Source: Micromonospora sp. RHAY321
GTDB lineage: Bacteria; Actinomycetota; Actinomycetes; Mycobacteriales; Micromonosporaceae
Assembly: GCF_023896955.1 (NCBI RefSeq)
Contig: NZ_JAMHIW010000001.1
Location: 496,001 to 560,000, forward strand
Reading direction: 5' to 3'
DNA: 64,000 nucleotides
Below the pieces are notes generated by a model. It ran no database searches and was not told where the DNA came from. It worked only from the letters and a program-made list of their open reading frames with translations. Positions within the stretch are counted from its first letter, which is position 1. Each line of letters starts with the position of its first letter. The translations under genes were made by a program, and so were the position numbers. Shown here piece after piece: positions 26,347 to 35,097 of this stretch.

Positions 26347-26769
26347 TCAGGAGGGACCCGGCTCCCAGAGCAGGATCTGGCGGTGGTGGCGGAAGCCGTT
26401 GCGCAGGTAAAAGTCGACCGCGCGGCGGCCGGAGTGGACGGTTACGTGCAGCAGACCCCGCGTACGGGCCTCGGTCAGAATCGCGGCCATCAGCGCGCCG
26501 CCGATACCGCGGTTGCGATACTCCTCGCGGACCTGGACTGACTGGATGTCGCCGTACCACCGGTCCAGCGACTCGTTACTGGGCACCCGTTGTGCGACGA
26601 GGAGCCAGGCGGCGCCGACCACGTGCCCGTCCATCTCGGCGATGAACGGGAGGTGTGTGTCCGCGTGGGCGGCCACCCAGTCGCCGTACGCCTTGAGCTT
26701 TTCCGCGTCGATGCCGCGTAGTTCCGCAAGCACCGCCACGTCTGCCACGCTGGCCCTCCGCACGATCAC
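26347..26769 (-). CDS. GNAT-family N-acetyltransferase
   Basis: A 140-residue GCN5-related acetyltransferase. The acetyl-CoA-binding motif is visible as VQVREEYRNRGIGGAL near residues 78-93, and the C-terminal RAVDFYLRNGFRH is the usual last strand-helix segment. The GTG at 26769 is the best start for a normal-length GNAT; the frame continues upstream to 26964 into non-conserved sequence. It lies on the same strand as, and 146 bases downstream of, the starter-unit ACP. Acylating an amino group of the starter or of the product, or detoxification, would both fit; the substrate cannot be read from sequence. Confidence 0.87.
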   Translation of the reverse strand: MIVRRASVADVAVLAELRGIDAEKLKAYGDWVAAHADTHLPFIAEMDGHVVGAAWLLVAQRVPSNESLDRWYGDIQSVQVREEYRNRGIGGALMAAILTEARTRGLLHVTVHSGRRAVDFYLRNGFRHHRQILLWEPGPS

Positions 26770-26915
26770 CCGGCGGAGTCTAGGCGAGCCGGCCGCCCAG
26801 ATGCCCACGCTGATCGCCCGGGGCCGGTGGACCTTGGTGCGGTTGCCGGCCAAGGCACCCGACCTCAACCCCGCGGAGGGGCATGATGCAACGTCTGTGG
26901 CGCCGGACGGATCGG

Positions 26916-27170
26916 TCAGGAAGCGCTGGGCTGCCGTTCTGACTCGCCGTCCACGGCCGCCCACAGTGTCGCCACCGTGTCGAAGGTGCCGGCACTGAAG
27001 GCACTGTCGGGCAAGGTGACCCCCAGCTCATCCTCCAGGTCGAAGATCAGCGCGACAGCCCCCAGGGAGTCCAGACCCATGTCCGCGAGGACGGTGTCGG
27101 GGGTCAGTTCCTGGCCGGCGCCCACAAGTGTCAAGTGCCGCCGGAGGACGGCGACGAAGCTCTCGTTCAG
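26916..27170 (-). CDS. Free-standing acyl carrier protein (starter unit)
   Basis: A small carrier protein with the phosphopantetheine serine in LADMGLDSLGAV (Ser35 counted from the CTG at 27170). Helix II/III sequence ALIFDLEDELGVTLPDSAF is typical. The only standard start is a TTG at 27134, which would remove most of helix I; a CTG at 27170 restores it (ESFVAVLRRHL) and is preceded at seven bases by GGAGAGGG, so I prefer the CTG start, with caution. The gene follows the PLP decarboxylase by 37 bases. It most likely carries the amino acid activated by the adjacent ligase while the decarboxylase acts on it. Confidence 0.85.
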   Translation of the reverse strand: MNESFVAVLRRHLTLVGAGQELTPDTVLADMGLDSLGAVALIFDLEDELGVTLPDSAFSAGTFDTVATLWAAVDGESERQPSAS

Positions 27171-27207
27171 AGTCCTACCCTCTCCGTGAATGCATCGGTT
27201 TACCGGT

Positions 27208-28416
27208 CTAAGCGACCGCGATGCGCTGCAGGGTGAGCCGGCTCGCCGAGATCAGCCGGTCGCCATCGACGACGACCTCCGTGGCGGCCGGATGACCGAG
27301 AAAGGCCACCAGGCTGGCTGTCAGTCCGTAGGCACCGACGTTGGGTACCGCGACGAGGTCGCCGCGGCGCAGCGCTGGGAGTGCGACACCGTCGCTCCAG
27401 GTATCCAACGGCGTGCACAGCGGCCCGACGAGCACGCAGTCGCGCTCGACGTCACGGATGCCAGCGGTCAGGAGATCGGGTATCACCCGGGGCAGTCGGC
27501 GCAGCCCGGACATCCCACCGAGGTGGTGAACGCCGGAGTCCAACACGACGAAGGTGCGGCCCTTGGAAGGCTTGACGTCGAGGACGGTACAGAAAAGGGT
27601 GCCGCTCGTGGCGACCAGAAAGCGGCCGGCTTCGAACGACACCAGTGGAGCCGACGACCGCCAGCCTGACAGGTGATCGTCCAACAGCTCAGCCAGCCGA
27701 TCGGCGAGATCGGGATAGTCCGGCCGGGCGCCCCGGTGCGCGTATGGAGCGGCGAAACCGCCGCCCAGGTCGATCTCCGACACGTCCAGCGCGCCTTTGA
27801 GGTCGGCGGCCAGGGCGACGCTCGTACGGAACTGTTCGATCAGGCGGTCGGTATGGGGGATGTTCGTTCCCATGTAGAGGTGAAGTCCGGTCACCTGGGT
27901 TCCCGGTGCCCGAAACTCCGCAGGGTTCGCCGCGACCCACGACGCGTCGACGCCGAACTGCGAGGCGCGACCCGTCATCGACAGACCCATCCCGGTGACC
28001 ACGCGGTCAGCGTTGACGCGTAGGAGACACTGCGCCACCACTCCTGCCCGGGTGGCCGCGAGGCCGATCCGCTGCAGATCGGTCGGTGACTCGGCGGAGA
28101 AGCGGTGGACGCCGTGGCGCATGGCGATGTCGAGGGTGCCGTCTGCCTTGCCGGGCCCGGTGACCATGATTCGTTCCGGCTCGAAGCCGGCTTCCAGTGC
28201 GGCGGTGAGCTCCCCGCTGGAGCTGACCTCCGCATGGCAGCCGAGTGCCGCGAGCGTGGCGGCGACGTGCGGGTGAGGATTGGCTTTCAGCGAGTAGTAG
28301 AGGCGACCTGGCGTCGGTAGCGCCGCGGTCAAGGCGGCGTGGGCTGCCCGGATCTCCGCCTGGTCGTACACGTACAAGGGTGTGCCGAAGCGAGCGGCCA
28401 GCGTGGCGTCAGTCAT
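27208..28416 (-). CDS. Fold-III PLP-dependent amino acid decarboxylase
   Basis: A 402-residue alanine-racemase-fold decarboxylase related to diaminopimelate/ornithine decarboxylases. The PLP lysine is Lys44 in YYSLKANPHPH; the phosphate-binding glycine loop is DLGGGFAAPY; the EPGR motif appears as FEAGRFLVA; and the C-terminal catalytic block VGPLCTPLDTW plus NVGAYGLTAS is intact. Sequences of this kind travel with an acyl ligase and an ACP in exosortase-linked clusters and in some polyketide pathways, where decarboxylation of a carrier-bound amino acid makes the starter. The ATG overlaps the ligase stop (ATGACTGA). A primary-metabolism lysA is less likely given this context. Confidence 0.9.
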   Translation of the reverse strand: MTDATLAARFGTPLYVYDQAEIRAAHAALTAALPTPGRLYYSLKANPHPHVAATLAALGCHAEVSSSGELTAALEAGFEPERIMVTGPGKADGTLDIAMRHGVHRFSAESPTDLQRIGLAATRAGVVAQCLLRVNADRVVTGMGLSMTGRASQFGVDASWVAANPAEFRAPGTQVTGLHLYMGTNIPHTDRLIEQFRTSVALAADLKGALDVSEIDLGGGFAAPYAHRGARPDYPDLADRLAELLDDHLSGWRSSAPLVSFEAGRFLVATSGTLFCTVLDVKPSKGRTFVVLDSGVHHLGGMSGLRRLPRVIPDLLTAGIRDVERDCVLVGPLCTPLDTWSDGVALPALRRGDLVAVPNVGAYGLTASLVAFLGHPAATEVVVDGDRLISASRLTLQRIAVA

Positions 28417-29935
28417 GGCGGTGGCCGTTACGGGTCGTGGCGCCAACAGAGACAGGAGCGTCGAACGTCTCGAGCAGGGCCCTCTTGTCGATCTTCCCGT
28501 TGGCACGTACGGGCAGCGTGTCAAGCACCCGGCAATCCTGGGGCAGGCGGGCACGTCCCAGTCGCTCTCGCAGCTCGCTCATGACCGTCTCGGCGTTGAG
28601 GCCTCCGGTAACCACGAGCAGGGCGCCTCGGTCGCCGTCGGGTGGCAGCAGGGCAGCGCCGTTGATTCCCGTGATGTCCAGAGCGGCAGCCTCCACCTGC
28701 GCGGCGCTTATTCGAATGCCCTGCTGCTTGTACACCTCGTCCTGACGGCCGACGAAGTAGAGATGGCCCTTGGCGTCGATGCGGCACTGGTCGCCGGTGT
28801 ACAGCGACCGCACACCGAACTCGTCGACGCGGAACCGGCGCGCCGTCTCAGCCGGCGCCCGCCAGTATCCCGACATGACATTGGGCCCGCGAACCACGAG
28901 CTGCCCGACTTCCCCCGGCGGCAGCCTGCGGTCATTCTCGTCGACGACGAAGATCTCCGTGTCGGGCAGGGCGGTTCCGGCGGAGCCCGCCGGCACGTCG
29001 GCCTCGTCGACCGGTGCGATCGTGACCCGCTTGCACTCGGTGAGGCCAAACATCGGCACCACCTTCGCCTGCGGTAGAAGGGTGCGCAGCTGCTGGGTCA
29101 GAGCCGGCGACAGGGCCGCCCCGGTGTTGGTCACCATCCGCAGGTCCGGAGCGGACTTGCCTGAGCGACCCAGCAGCATGACCAGGATGGTGGCCAGGGT
29201 GGGAAGGGCAGGCAGGATCGTCGCCCGGTGGTGCAGCAGCGCTGTCAACAGTGGCGGACCTGCGGCGCCCGCGTCGCCGAGCACCAGCGCAGCCCCCGAG
29301 ACGCATGCGAGATAGGCCTGGTAGAGACCGTAGTCGAAGGACAACGGCAGGCAGCAGAAGACCGTGTCGTCGTTGCGGTATCCGAGGCGGGCCTGGATGG
29401 CCCGCACCGAGAAGATGACCTCACGATGGGCGGAGACAACCGCCTTCGGCGCAGCGGTGCTGCCGGAGGTGTAGATGAGGCTCACCGGATCGACGGACAG
29501 ACACGGTGCAGCGGGAAGCGGCCCATCGTCCGTCAGCGTCCGCCACTCCGGTATCTCGACGCAGTCGCCAAACGCATCCCGTACGCCCGGCGGCGGTGTT
29601 CCGTCGACGACGACGAGTCGGGGTTCGCAGTCGTCGGCTATCTGGCGCAGGACAAACGATCCGAGCTTCTCGTCGACGATGACGTACAGCGCGCCGAGTC
29701 GCGAGATCGCGTAGACGAGCGCCACCGTATTCGAGGCACGCGATGCTGCGATGACGACCCGATCGCCGCGAGTGACTCCGCGCGACCTCAACCAGTGCGC
29801 GTAGACGGTGCTGGCCTGCCTCACCTGCGCATACGTCCAGTTTTCCGGACCGTGGACGACGGCGATGGCATCGGGGGTGAGCGCGGCTCGCTCGTCGAGC
29901 AGGTGATGCACCAACGTCGAGCGTGGCGAGTCCAT
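28409..29935 (-). CDS. AMP-dependent acyl/aminoacyl ligase (adenylation enzyme)
   Basis: A 508-residue ANL-superfamily enzyme that adenylates a carboxylate and loads it on a carrier. The P-loop is LIYTSGSTAAPKAV near residues 153-166; GLTECKRV forms the A5 motif; YTGDQCRID is the A7 region; NGKIDKRALLETF holds the A10 lysine near the C-terminus. The overall sequence is closer to stand-alone acid:ACP ligases than to NRPS A domains, so I do not read a specificity code. The ATG at 29935 follows GGGAG. It begins a minus-strand unit ligase - decarboxylase - ACP, with a four-codon-scale overlap to the decarboxylase, and probably GNAT. Confidence 0.9.
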   Translation of the reverse strand: MDSPRSTLVHHLLDERAALTPDAIAVVHGPENWTYAQVRQASTVYAHWLRSRGVTRGDRVVIAASRASNTVALVYAISRLGALYVIVDEKLGSFVLRQIADDCEPRLVVVDGTPPPGVRDAFGDCVEIPEWRTLTDDGPLPAAPCLSVDPVSLIYTSGSTAAPKAVVSAHREVIFSVRAIQARLGYRNDDTVFCCLPLSFDYGLYQAYLACVSGAALVLGDAGAAGPPLLTALLHHRATILPALPTLATILVMLLGRSGKSAPDLRMVTNTGAALSPALTQQLRTLLPQAKVVPMFGLTECKRVTIAPVDEADVPAGSAGTALPDTEIFVVDENDRRLPPGEVGQLVVRGPNVMSGYWRAPAETARRFRVDEFGVRSLYTGDQCRIDAKGHLYFVGRQDEVYKQQGIRISAAQVEAAALDITGINGAALLPPDGDRGALLVVTGGLNAETVMSELRERLGRARLPQDCRVLDTLPVRANGKIDKRALLETFDAPVSVGATTRNGHRHD

Positions 29936-30144
29936 TCCAGCTCCCGTCTGCCGGCGCGGTACGGGCCATCTGCCCGTCATCGACGGTATGCGGGTCCTGT
30001 TCGGCACCGTGCTCAACGTTGAGCAGGCCATGATCGCGATGCCCCGAGCGGCCTCGCGCAGGTGTGCCGGCTGACACCGCCTGAACACCTACACCGCCCA
30101 CTGATGTGGATCTCGGTCTTCGCCGCCGGTGGAAACGGGACGAG

Positions 30145-30735
30145 CTACTTCCTGCGCGTCCGCTTCGCTCGCCAGAAAAGCCCACCGCCAGCGGCGATCA
30201 GAGCCAACAGCGCCAGTCCCACCACACCGGCACCGTCCAGAGCACCCGCAGGCTTGGGCTGATGGGTAGCGCTCGGTGCCGTCGTGGCACCGGTGGCGCT
30301 GTCAGTAGGGCCGGGCGTCACGGATTCGGACGTGGCAGGAGACGAGCCGATGACGGCGAACGTGAAGGAACCTGCCACCGGATGCCCGTCGACGGACACC
30401 ACCCGATAGGCCACCGTGTACGTGCCCACACCCAACCCTGCCCGGAGGGCCTGTTTGGCACGCGTTCCGGTGATGACCGGCGCCCCGCTGACCACCGCCT
30501 TCGCCTTGGCGTCGGTCACCCGCACCGACGTGTATCGAGCATCGAGCCGTTCGGCGAAGACCAGCTCGACCTGCGGGGGCGCGGATGTCAGACGGGAGCC
30601 CTTCGCGGGGTTGCTCTCCTTCAGCTCGTTGTGCGCCTGCGCTGGGCTCGCGGCCTGAAGGACCACCAGGACCGCGACGATCACGCCTAGACCTGCGGCG
30701 CGCATCGAGGCGAGGATCCCGAGCTGACGCCTCAT
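30145..30735 (-). CDS. CopC-type copper resistance protein
   Basis: A 196-residue exported protein. A signal peptide ends at AQA near residue 34, so the mature protein starts with the copper-ligand histidine (HNELKESNPAKGS), as in canonical CopC. The second ligand region VVSVDGHPVAGSF is also intact. A Ser/Thr/Pro-rich linker near 130-160 leads to a C-terminal membrane helix and a basic tail WRAKRTRRK. Unlike the CopC at 23827 this copy keeps the N-terminal histidine. The ATG at 30735 follows GGGGGG. It stands alone on the minus strand, upstream of nothing obviously co-transcribed. Confidence 0.92.
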   Translation of the reverse strand: MRRQLGILASMRAAGLGVIVAVLVVLQAASPAQAHNELKESNPAKGSRLTSAPPQVELVFAERLDARYTSVRVTDAKAKAVVSGAPVITGTRAKQALRAGLGVGTYTVAYRVVSVDGHPVAGSFTFAVIGSSPATSESVTPGPTDSATGATTAPSATHQPKPAGALDGAGVVGLALLALIAAGGGLFWRAKRTRRK

Positions 30736-31144
30736 GAAAACCCCCCGGCAACGCGACGAGGCTTCACGGTATCCATCGGAGGCCACGACAAGGACCCCCG
30801 CTGGCATCGGTAGCCGAGACCGTTATGCCGATGCGCCTGGCTCTTCGGGGACTCGTGACCGGCGGACGAGGAGGGACAAGAGGGCCGTTCCGACGATAGG
30901 CGACACGCAGGGAGTCGACAGCTGCAGTCCCTGTCCCCCGGGCTGCTGCCGGTATGCCCCAGGGCCGCGTGCGTCGCTCGACGTCACATTCCTCATGACC
31001 ACGCGACGCTCGGGGCCTCGATCATCGAGCCCCGTCGGCAAGTCAAAGGGAATGGTTGACGCTACCGCCGGCTCACCGGGAGCGTGATCAAGACATGTGC
31101 GGTCCGCATCCCGTCAACGAACGGGCCTCCACACCGCTCCCCCG
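30736..31144. other. Gene-free stretch
   Basis: About 410 bases between the CopC gene start and the stop of the SRPBCC gene. Short reading frames exist on both strands but none has a ribosome binding site or protein-like composition that I trust. Confidence 0.5.
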
Positions 31145-31600
31145 TCAGGTTGACGCCCCACGGGACGACTGTCTGTCGAATTCGCCCTCCGAGATCGACT
31201 TCAGCCGACGCAGCCCTGCCGGCAGCCCTTTGCGAACTTCACGGCCGAACAGCAGCGCGAACACAGCAGCTAGCTTTCCATCGAACGTGACGCTGTGAGT
31301 GACCTCGGTCCTACGCTCGCCGACGGGCTGAAGTTCGTACTTCAGCCGCATCTCACACATCGGCAGTCCGAACTTCGTCGTGAAGGACGCGCCGTCGGTG
31401 ACCTCGAGCAGCTCCATTTTGGATTTCGGACCATTTTTGGATTTGAGGACGCCACGACCACCGGACTCGAATTTGTCGACGTGCGAGTATTGGATGCTGT
31501 GATCCCACTCCCGCCATTTCTCCACCTGAGAGTAGACGTGGAAAATGGTGCTGGGCGCGGATAGAACCTCGATGTGATCGACGAACGTTCGTTGGGCCAT
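31145..31600 (-). CDS. SRPBCC-superfamily (START/polyketide-cyclase-like) protein
   Basis: A 151-residue protein with the SRPBCC helix-grip pattern: VDHIEVLSAPSTIFHVYSQVEKWREWD at the N-terminus (quoted in part: the AP-x-x-x-F and W-x-x-W-D features), a central beta meander ending in ELQPVGERRTEVTHSV, and a long C-terminal helix with basic residues. Members bind hydrophobic ligands and include polyketide cyclases and lipid carriers. The ATG at 31600 is preceded by AAGGAAAG. It is on the minus strand between the copper gene and the VOC/ABC operon; whether it belongs to the biosynthetic cluster is unclear. Confidence 0.82.
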   Translation of the reverse strand: MAQRTFVDHIEVLSAPSTIFHVYSQVEKWREWDHSIQYSHVDKFESGGRGVLKSKNGPKSKMELLEVTDGASFTTKFGLPMCEMRLKYELQPVGERRTEVTHSVTFDGKLAAVFALLFGREVRKGLPAGLRRLKSISEGEFDRQSSRGAST

Positions 31601-32301
31601 GGCTTTCCTTGAGTATCTGTAGGTGGGTCGGGCGCGGTCGGGCGCGAGCCAGCCGCACGGCCGCAGGCAACCCGAGACCGCACGTATCAAACGGAGACTT
31701 TCCGGGCGAGGATGCGGGCAGAGGGCATGGAACATCCAGCCATAGCACGCGAACACCACCGGCATCGTCAGAGATCGGGTGAATCCGCATGGTTCCCGGC
31801 GTGCGGGCTCAGGGATCCGGTGAGTGCGCCGAGGCGCGGGAACCGCTCGAGAAGCGACGCCGGCCGACAGCTGCGGGACTTGGTGGGCCGAGTCCTTCAT
31901 CGAGCATGCGTCCAGCCGCGGGCTCCCGCGTTTCATGAGGCGTCAGGACGCGACGCCGCGGCCTGCCATAGCGGCCGTGAGCCAACATCCGCCCTGGCCG
32001 GCGAGAGGCGGCCGCACGAACCGGAGGTAGGCCGGTCAGGTTCGACAAATCCATATCCGGCCCGTCAGCTAGCCCTCAATGGGTCGCAAACGGGGCCACA
32101 GAAGGTCGACAGGGCCGCGGCGAGCCAGGCCTGGTTTGTGTCACCCTGAGCGGGCGTAGGCGTCCCCTCAGTAGAGGGACTGCCCGGCCGTGTCGACCTT
32201 CGTACGAGCCTCGAGGCTCGGCCCTACGTCGAGAGGCGGTCTGGACGACGCCCGTCATGGTGCTGACGCCGCTCATCTATGCCGGTCAAGAGCGAGCACA
32301 T
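31601..32301. other. Long gene-free stretch
   Basis: About 700 bases with no gene I can support. A plus-strand frame at 31712-32149 is open but Arg/Ala/Pro-rich, lacks a ribosome binding site and has no recognisable domain. The stretch separates the SRPBCC gene from the terminator of the VOC-ABC operon. Confidence 0.5.
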
Positions 32302-32339
32302 GCGACGACCCCCCGACCACAAGGTCGGGGGGTCGTCGC
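32302..32339 (-). terminator. Very strong hairpin terminator
   Basis: A perfect 17-bp inverted repeat (32302-32318 with 32323-32339) around a four-base loop, 22 bases beyond the stop of the minus-strand VOC gene. It is the likely end of the operon running from 36312. Confidence 0.9.
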
Positions 32340-32360
32340 GAAGGCTGGCGCTGGGGCGTG

Positions 32361-32726
32361 TCAGCCCATCGGCAGGGCGATGCAGAACGGGTGACCCGCC
32401 GGGTCGAGGAACACCCGCCAGTAGTCGCCACCCGGCTGGTGCTCGGCCTTGGTGGCGCCCAGCTCGACCAACTTCTTCTCCGCCTCGTCGAGGTCGGTTA
32501 CCTCCAGATCGAGGTGGCTCTGCTGGGGAACCTTGCCGTCCGGCCACACGGGCGCGACGAAGTTCTCCACCTTCTGGAAGCCCAGCCTGGCGCCCGTGCT
32601 GCTCGCCAGGTAGGTCGAGCCCTCGTCGCTGTGGACAATGTCCCAGCCCAGAACCTGACCGTAAAAGCCCGCCAGAGCAGTGTGGTCGGCGCAGTCCAGG
32701 GTGGTGCCGGTGTACGTGGCGATCAT
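32361..32726 (-). CDS. VOC-family protein, homologue of the one at 18821
   Basis: A 121-residue vicinal-oxygen-chelate protein. It shares with the 18821 protein the segments GWD near residue 27-29, VPQQ near 69-72 and WRVFLDPAGHPFCI near the C-terminus, and the two align without large gaps over nearly their whole length. The ATG at 32726 has a GGAGGTC block upstream. It closes a minus-strand series flavin monooxygenase - ABC ATPase - ABC permease - DUF6157 - VOC. Possible roles are binding or inactivating the cluster product, but its substrate is unknown. Confidence 0.87.
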   Translation of the reverse strand: MIATYTGTTLDCADHTALAGFYGQVLGWDIVHSDEGSTYLASSTGARLGFQKVENFVAPVWPDGKVPQQSHLDLEVTDLDEAEKKLVELGATKAEHQPGGDYWRVFLDPAGHPFCIALPMG

Positions 32727-32787
32727 GAAGCGGTGACCTCCTGAGGTCGGTTGTTGAAGGGAGCCGAGAGCAGGATGCGCTCGGAGA

Positions 32788-33198
32788 TCAAGCGCGCTTG
32801 GTACGGAGGGCTCTGATCACCTTGCGGTCGCCGTCGGCCTTGAGATAGTCGGTGTACTCAGGCGAGTCCATCGCACAGAGGGCGACGCGCCCATCCTCGT
32901 CGAAGACCATCCCCCACCCGTGCGTCCGTGTCAGCGGTGAGGTTCGCAGACAGGGCTGCTCTTTGGAGAAGAACTGCGCGCGCAGGTCAGCCTTCTCCTC
33001 CTCACTGACGTCCAACCCCTGGCGGGCGAACCAGGACTCGAACAGCACGTCCTCTTGGGTGTACGTGAAGGGGTGCTCCGACAGCATCTCGTACTGGATC
33101 TCGGCCACCGTCTTGGACGACCCGCGGGATGCGGGCACCTTCGCGTGATCGACTTTGCAGTCCTCCGCCACCGCGATGAATGTCTGAATATAATTCAC
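32788..33198 (-). CDS. DUF6157-family protein
   Basis: A 136-residue cytoplasmic protein that I recognise as DUF6157: NYIQTFIAVAEDC at the start, then YEMLSEHPFTYTQEDVLFE in the middle (given here as the TQEDVLFE motif), and THGWGMVFDEDGRVAL near residues 92-107. The function of the family is unknown. The ATG at 33198 has GGAGACG upstream. It lies 61 bases before the VOC gene and 52 bases after the ABC permease, all on the minus strand, so it is probably co-transcribed with them. Confidence 0.82.
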   Translation of the reverse strand: MNYIQTFIAVAEDCKVDHAKVPASRGSSKTVAEIQYEMLSEHPFTYTQEDVLFESWFARQGLDVSEEEKADLRAQFFSKEQPCLRTSPLTRTHGWGMVFDEDGRVALCAMDSPEYTDYLKADGDRKVIRALRTKRA

Positions 33199-33250
33199 GA
33201 CGTCTCCTTTGGTGCTGCGTGCATTGCCTGCCTGAACCCCCGCCCCGGGC

Positions 33251-34099
33251 TCAGTTGCGGCTGACTCTGCCCTTGAGAGCGGTGAGGGCCAGACCGATGC
33301 TCAGTATCCCGACGACGCCGATCGCCAGCAAGGCCGGACCGATTGCGGACATGTTCCAGTCCTCGGTGAGCAGGCTGCGCAGGGCTTCCAAAATATAGGT
33401 CACGGGGTTGACCGTGGCCACTGCGTCCAAGGTGCCGTTGAGTTGATCCTTCGGAAGGAAGGTGGTGGTGAGGAAGGCGAAGGGGAAGAACAGGATGGTG
33501 GCCGAGGCGACCGCAGCCGGGCTTGCGGTCTTGAAGGCGATGGCGTAGGTGAATCCAGGGAACACCATGCCCCACAGTGCGGAGATGCCGACGAAGACCA
33601 GGAAGCCGAGCACACCGTTGTGGAACCCGACGCCCACGATGAAGCCGAGGCAGAGAACGGGTAGCGTCATTAGGGCGACCAGGACGAAGTCGGCGGCCAT
33701 GGTGCCGATCAGCAGCGCCAGGCGCGAAACCGGTGTCATGAGCAACCGGTCGAAGTACCCGGAGTTCAGGTCCGCGACCAATGAAGCGCCGCGACTGATG
33801 CCGGTCACCGCGAAAACAATGCCGACGGGCAACTGGAACGCTTTGTAGTCGATGGCGAGAGCCGACTCGGTCAGCTTTTCCAGGGAACCAATGTTCACCG
33901 CCATGAAGAAGACCGGAATCAGCAGCGCCGGAAACACGGCCTCGGGTTCGCGGGGCAACTGTCGGATCGAGCGACGGGCGATGATCAGGACGTCTCGGAT
34001 GAACGACTGGTCGCGCGGCCGCAGCTCCGGGTCCACGCCGAACCGCTCGGCGTCCACGTTGGTCGCGACGCCGGGCGACGCGTCAGCGGACAGGCTCAT
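33251..34099 (-). CDS. ABC-2 type transporter permease (DrrB-like)
   Basis: A 282-residue membrane protein with about six hydrophobic helices and the ABC-2 layout of DrrB-type drug exporters: a cytoplasmic N-terminal part, then VFPALLIPVFFMAVNIGSL, a short helical SGYFDRLLMTPVSRLALL coupling element, and the C-terminal NPVTYILEALRSLL motif. The ATG at 34099 lies inside the end of the ATPase gene, with AAGGAGG six bases upstream; a GTG two codons earlier is less likely. It forms an exporter with the preceding ATPase and is a candidate for product efflux and self-resistance. Confidence 0.93.
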   Translation of the reverse strand: MSLSADASPGVATNVDAERFGVDPELRPRDQSFIRDVLIIARRSIRQLPREPEAVFPALLIPVFFMAVNIGSLEKLTESALAIDYKAFQLPVGIVFAVTGISRGASLVADLNSGYFDRLLMTPVSRLALLIGTMAADFVLVALMTLPVLCLGFIVGVGFHNGVLGFLVFVGISALWGMVFPGFTYAIAFKTASPAAVASATILFFPFAFLTTTFLPKDQLNGTLDAVATVNPVTYILEALRSLLTEDWNMSAIGPALLAIGVVGILSIGLALTALKGRVSRN

Positions 34100-35048
34100 G
34101 CCCAACCTCCTTGTTCATGTGGGCGCCCGTGAGCTCCATGAACACGTCGTCCAAGGTGGGCGTACGCAGCGTGATGTCGTTGAGGGTCAAGCCGGCCTGC
34201 TGGATCCCGATCGCTACCGAACCGATGGCCTGGGCGCCGTCGGAGACGCGGGCCTCAATGCGATCGCCGGTGACCGTCAGAGACTTGACACCTCGGATGT
34301 CAGCCAAGCGGGATTCCACGGCGACGGCGTCGCCCTGAACGTTCGCTACGACGATGTCGTCGCGGACCAAGCGTTTCAGCTCCCGCGGGCTGCCTTCGGA
34401 AACCACACCACCGTCGTTGATGATCCCGATGCGGTGGGCCAGAGAGTCCGCCTCCTCGAGATACTGGGTCGTCAGCAGGATGGTGACGCCCAACTCCTTG
34501 TTGAGCCGTCGCACTTCGTCCCACATCTGCTGGCGGCTGCGCGGGTCCAACCCCGTCGTCGGCTCGTCGAGGAACAGCATCGGCGGGCGGTGCAGCATGG
34601 CGATGGCAATGTCGAGCCGACGCTTCATACCGCCCGAGTAGGTCGAGACCCGTTTGTCGAAGTCCTTGCCCAGATCTACGAGCGCCTCGAGCTCCGCGAT
34701 CCGCTTCTGGGCCACCCCCGACGAGATGCCGTACAGCTGTGCCTGCAGCGCCAGCATCTCCCGGCCAGTCTGCAACCCGTCGATGGCGGTCGACTGCAGT
34801 GCGGCGCCGATGCGCAGGCGCACGGCCATCGGGTCGGTCGCTACGTCGTAGCCGGCAACGCGCGCACGCCCCTGGGTAGGCATGAGCAGCGTGCACAGGA
34901 TGCGGACGATGGTCGACTTGCCGGCGCCGTTGGGCCCCAGAAGTCCGTACACCTCTCCGGAAGGGATCTTGAGGTTGACGTTCTTGATGGCGACCTTGTC
35001 GCCGAAGGTACGTCCCAGGTTCTCGGCAAGAATGGCCGGAATCGTCAT
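34083..35048 (-). CDS. ABC transporter ATPase (DrrA-like)
   Basis: A 321-residue ATP-binding subunit. Walker A is GPNGAGKST near residues 38-46, the signature is YSGGMKRRLD near 137-146, Walker B with the catalytic Glu is MLFLDEPTTGLD near 157-168, and the switch His region follows. The C-terminal extension with LTLNDITLRTPTLDDVF is the DrrA-type regulatory tail (PTLDDVF). The ATG at 35048 is preceded by GAGGACG. It overlaps the permease start, indicating coupled synthesis, and follows the flavin monooxygenase by 49 bases. Confidence 0.95.
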   Translation of the reverse strand: MTIPAILAENLGRTFGDKVAIKNVNLKIPSGEVYGLLGPNGAGKSTIVRILCTLLMPTQGRARVAGYDVATDPMAVRLRIGAALQSTAIDGLQTGREMLALQAQLYGISSGVAQKRIAELEALVDLGKDFDKRVSTYSGGMKRRLDIAIAMLHRPPMLFLDEPTTGLDPRSRQQMWDEVRRLNKELGVTILLTTQYLEEADSLAHRIGIINDGGVVSEGSPRELKRLVRDDIVVANVQGDAVAVESRLADIRGVKSLTVTGDRIEARVSDGAQAIGSVAIGIQQAGLTLNDITLRTPTLDDVFMELTGAHMNKEVGHEPVR

Positions 35049-35097
35049 ATCGTCCTCGCTGTCGAGGGGAGCCCTGGCTGGCTGGTCGGTCGGGATG

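Noticed and set aside
27208..28416. Reading the PLP enzyme as the primary diaminopimelate decarboxylase (lysA).
   Set aside because: It overlaps an acyl ligase and precedes an ACP inside a polyketide cluster, which fits a carrier-linked role; no lysine-pathway gene is near.
31712..32149. Plus-strand frame of 145 codons in the 31.6-32.3 kb gap.
   Set aside because: No ribosome binding site, Arg/Ala/Pro-rich composition, no recognisable domain.
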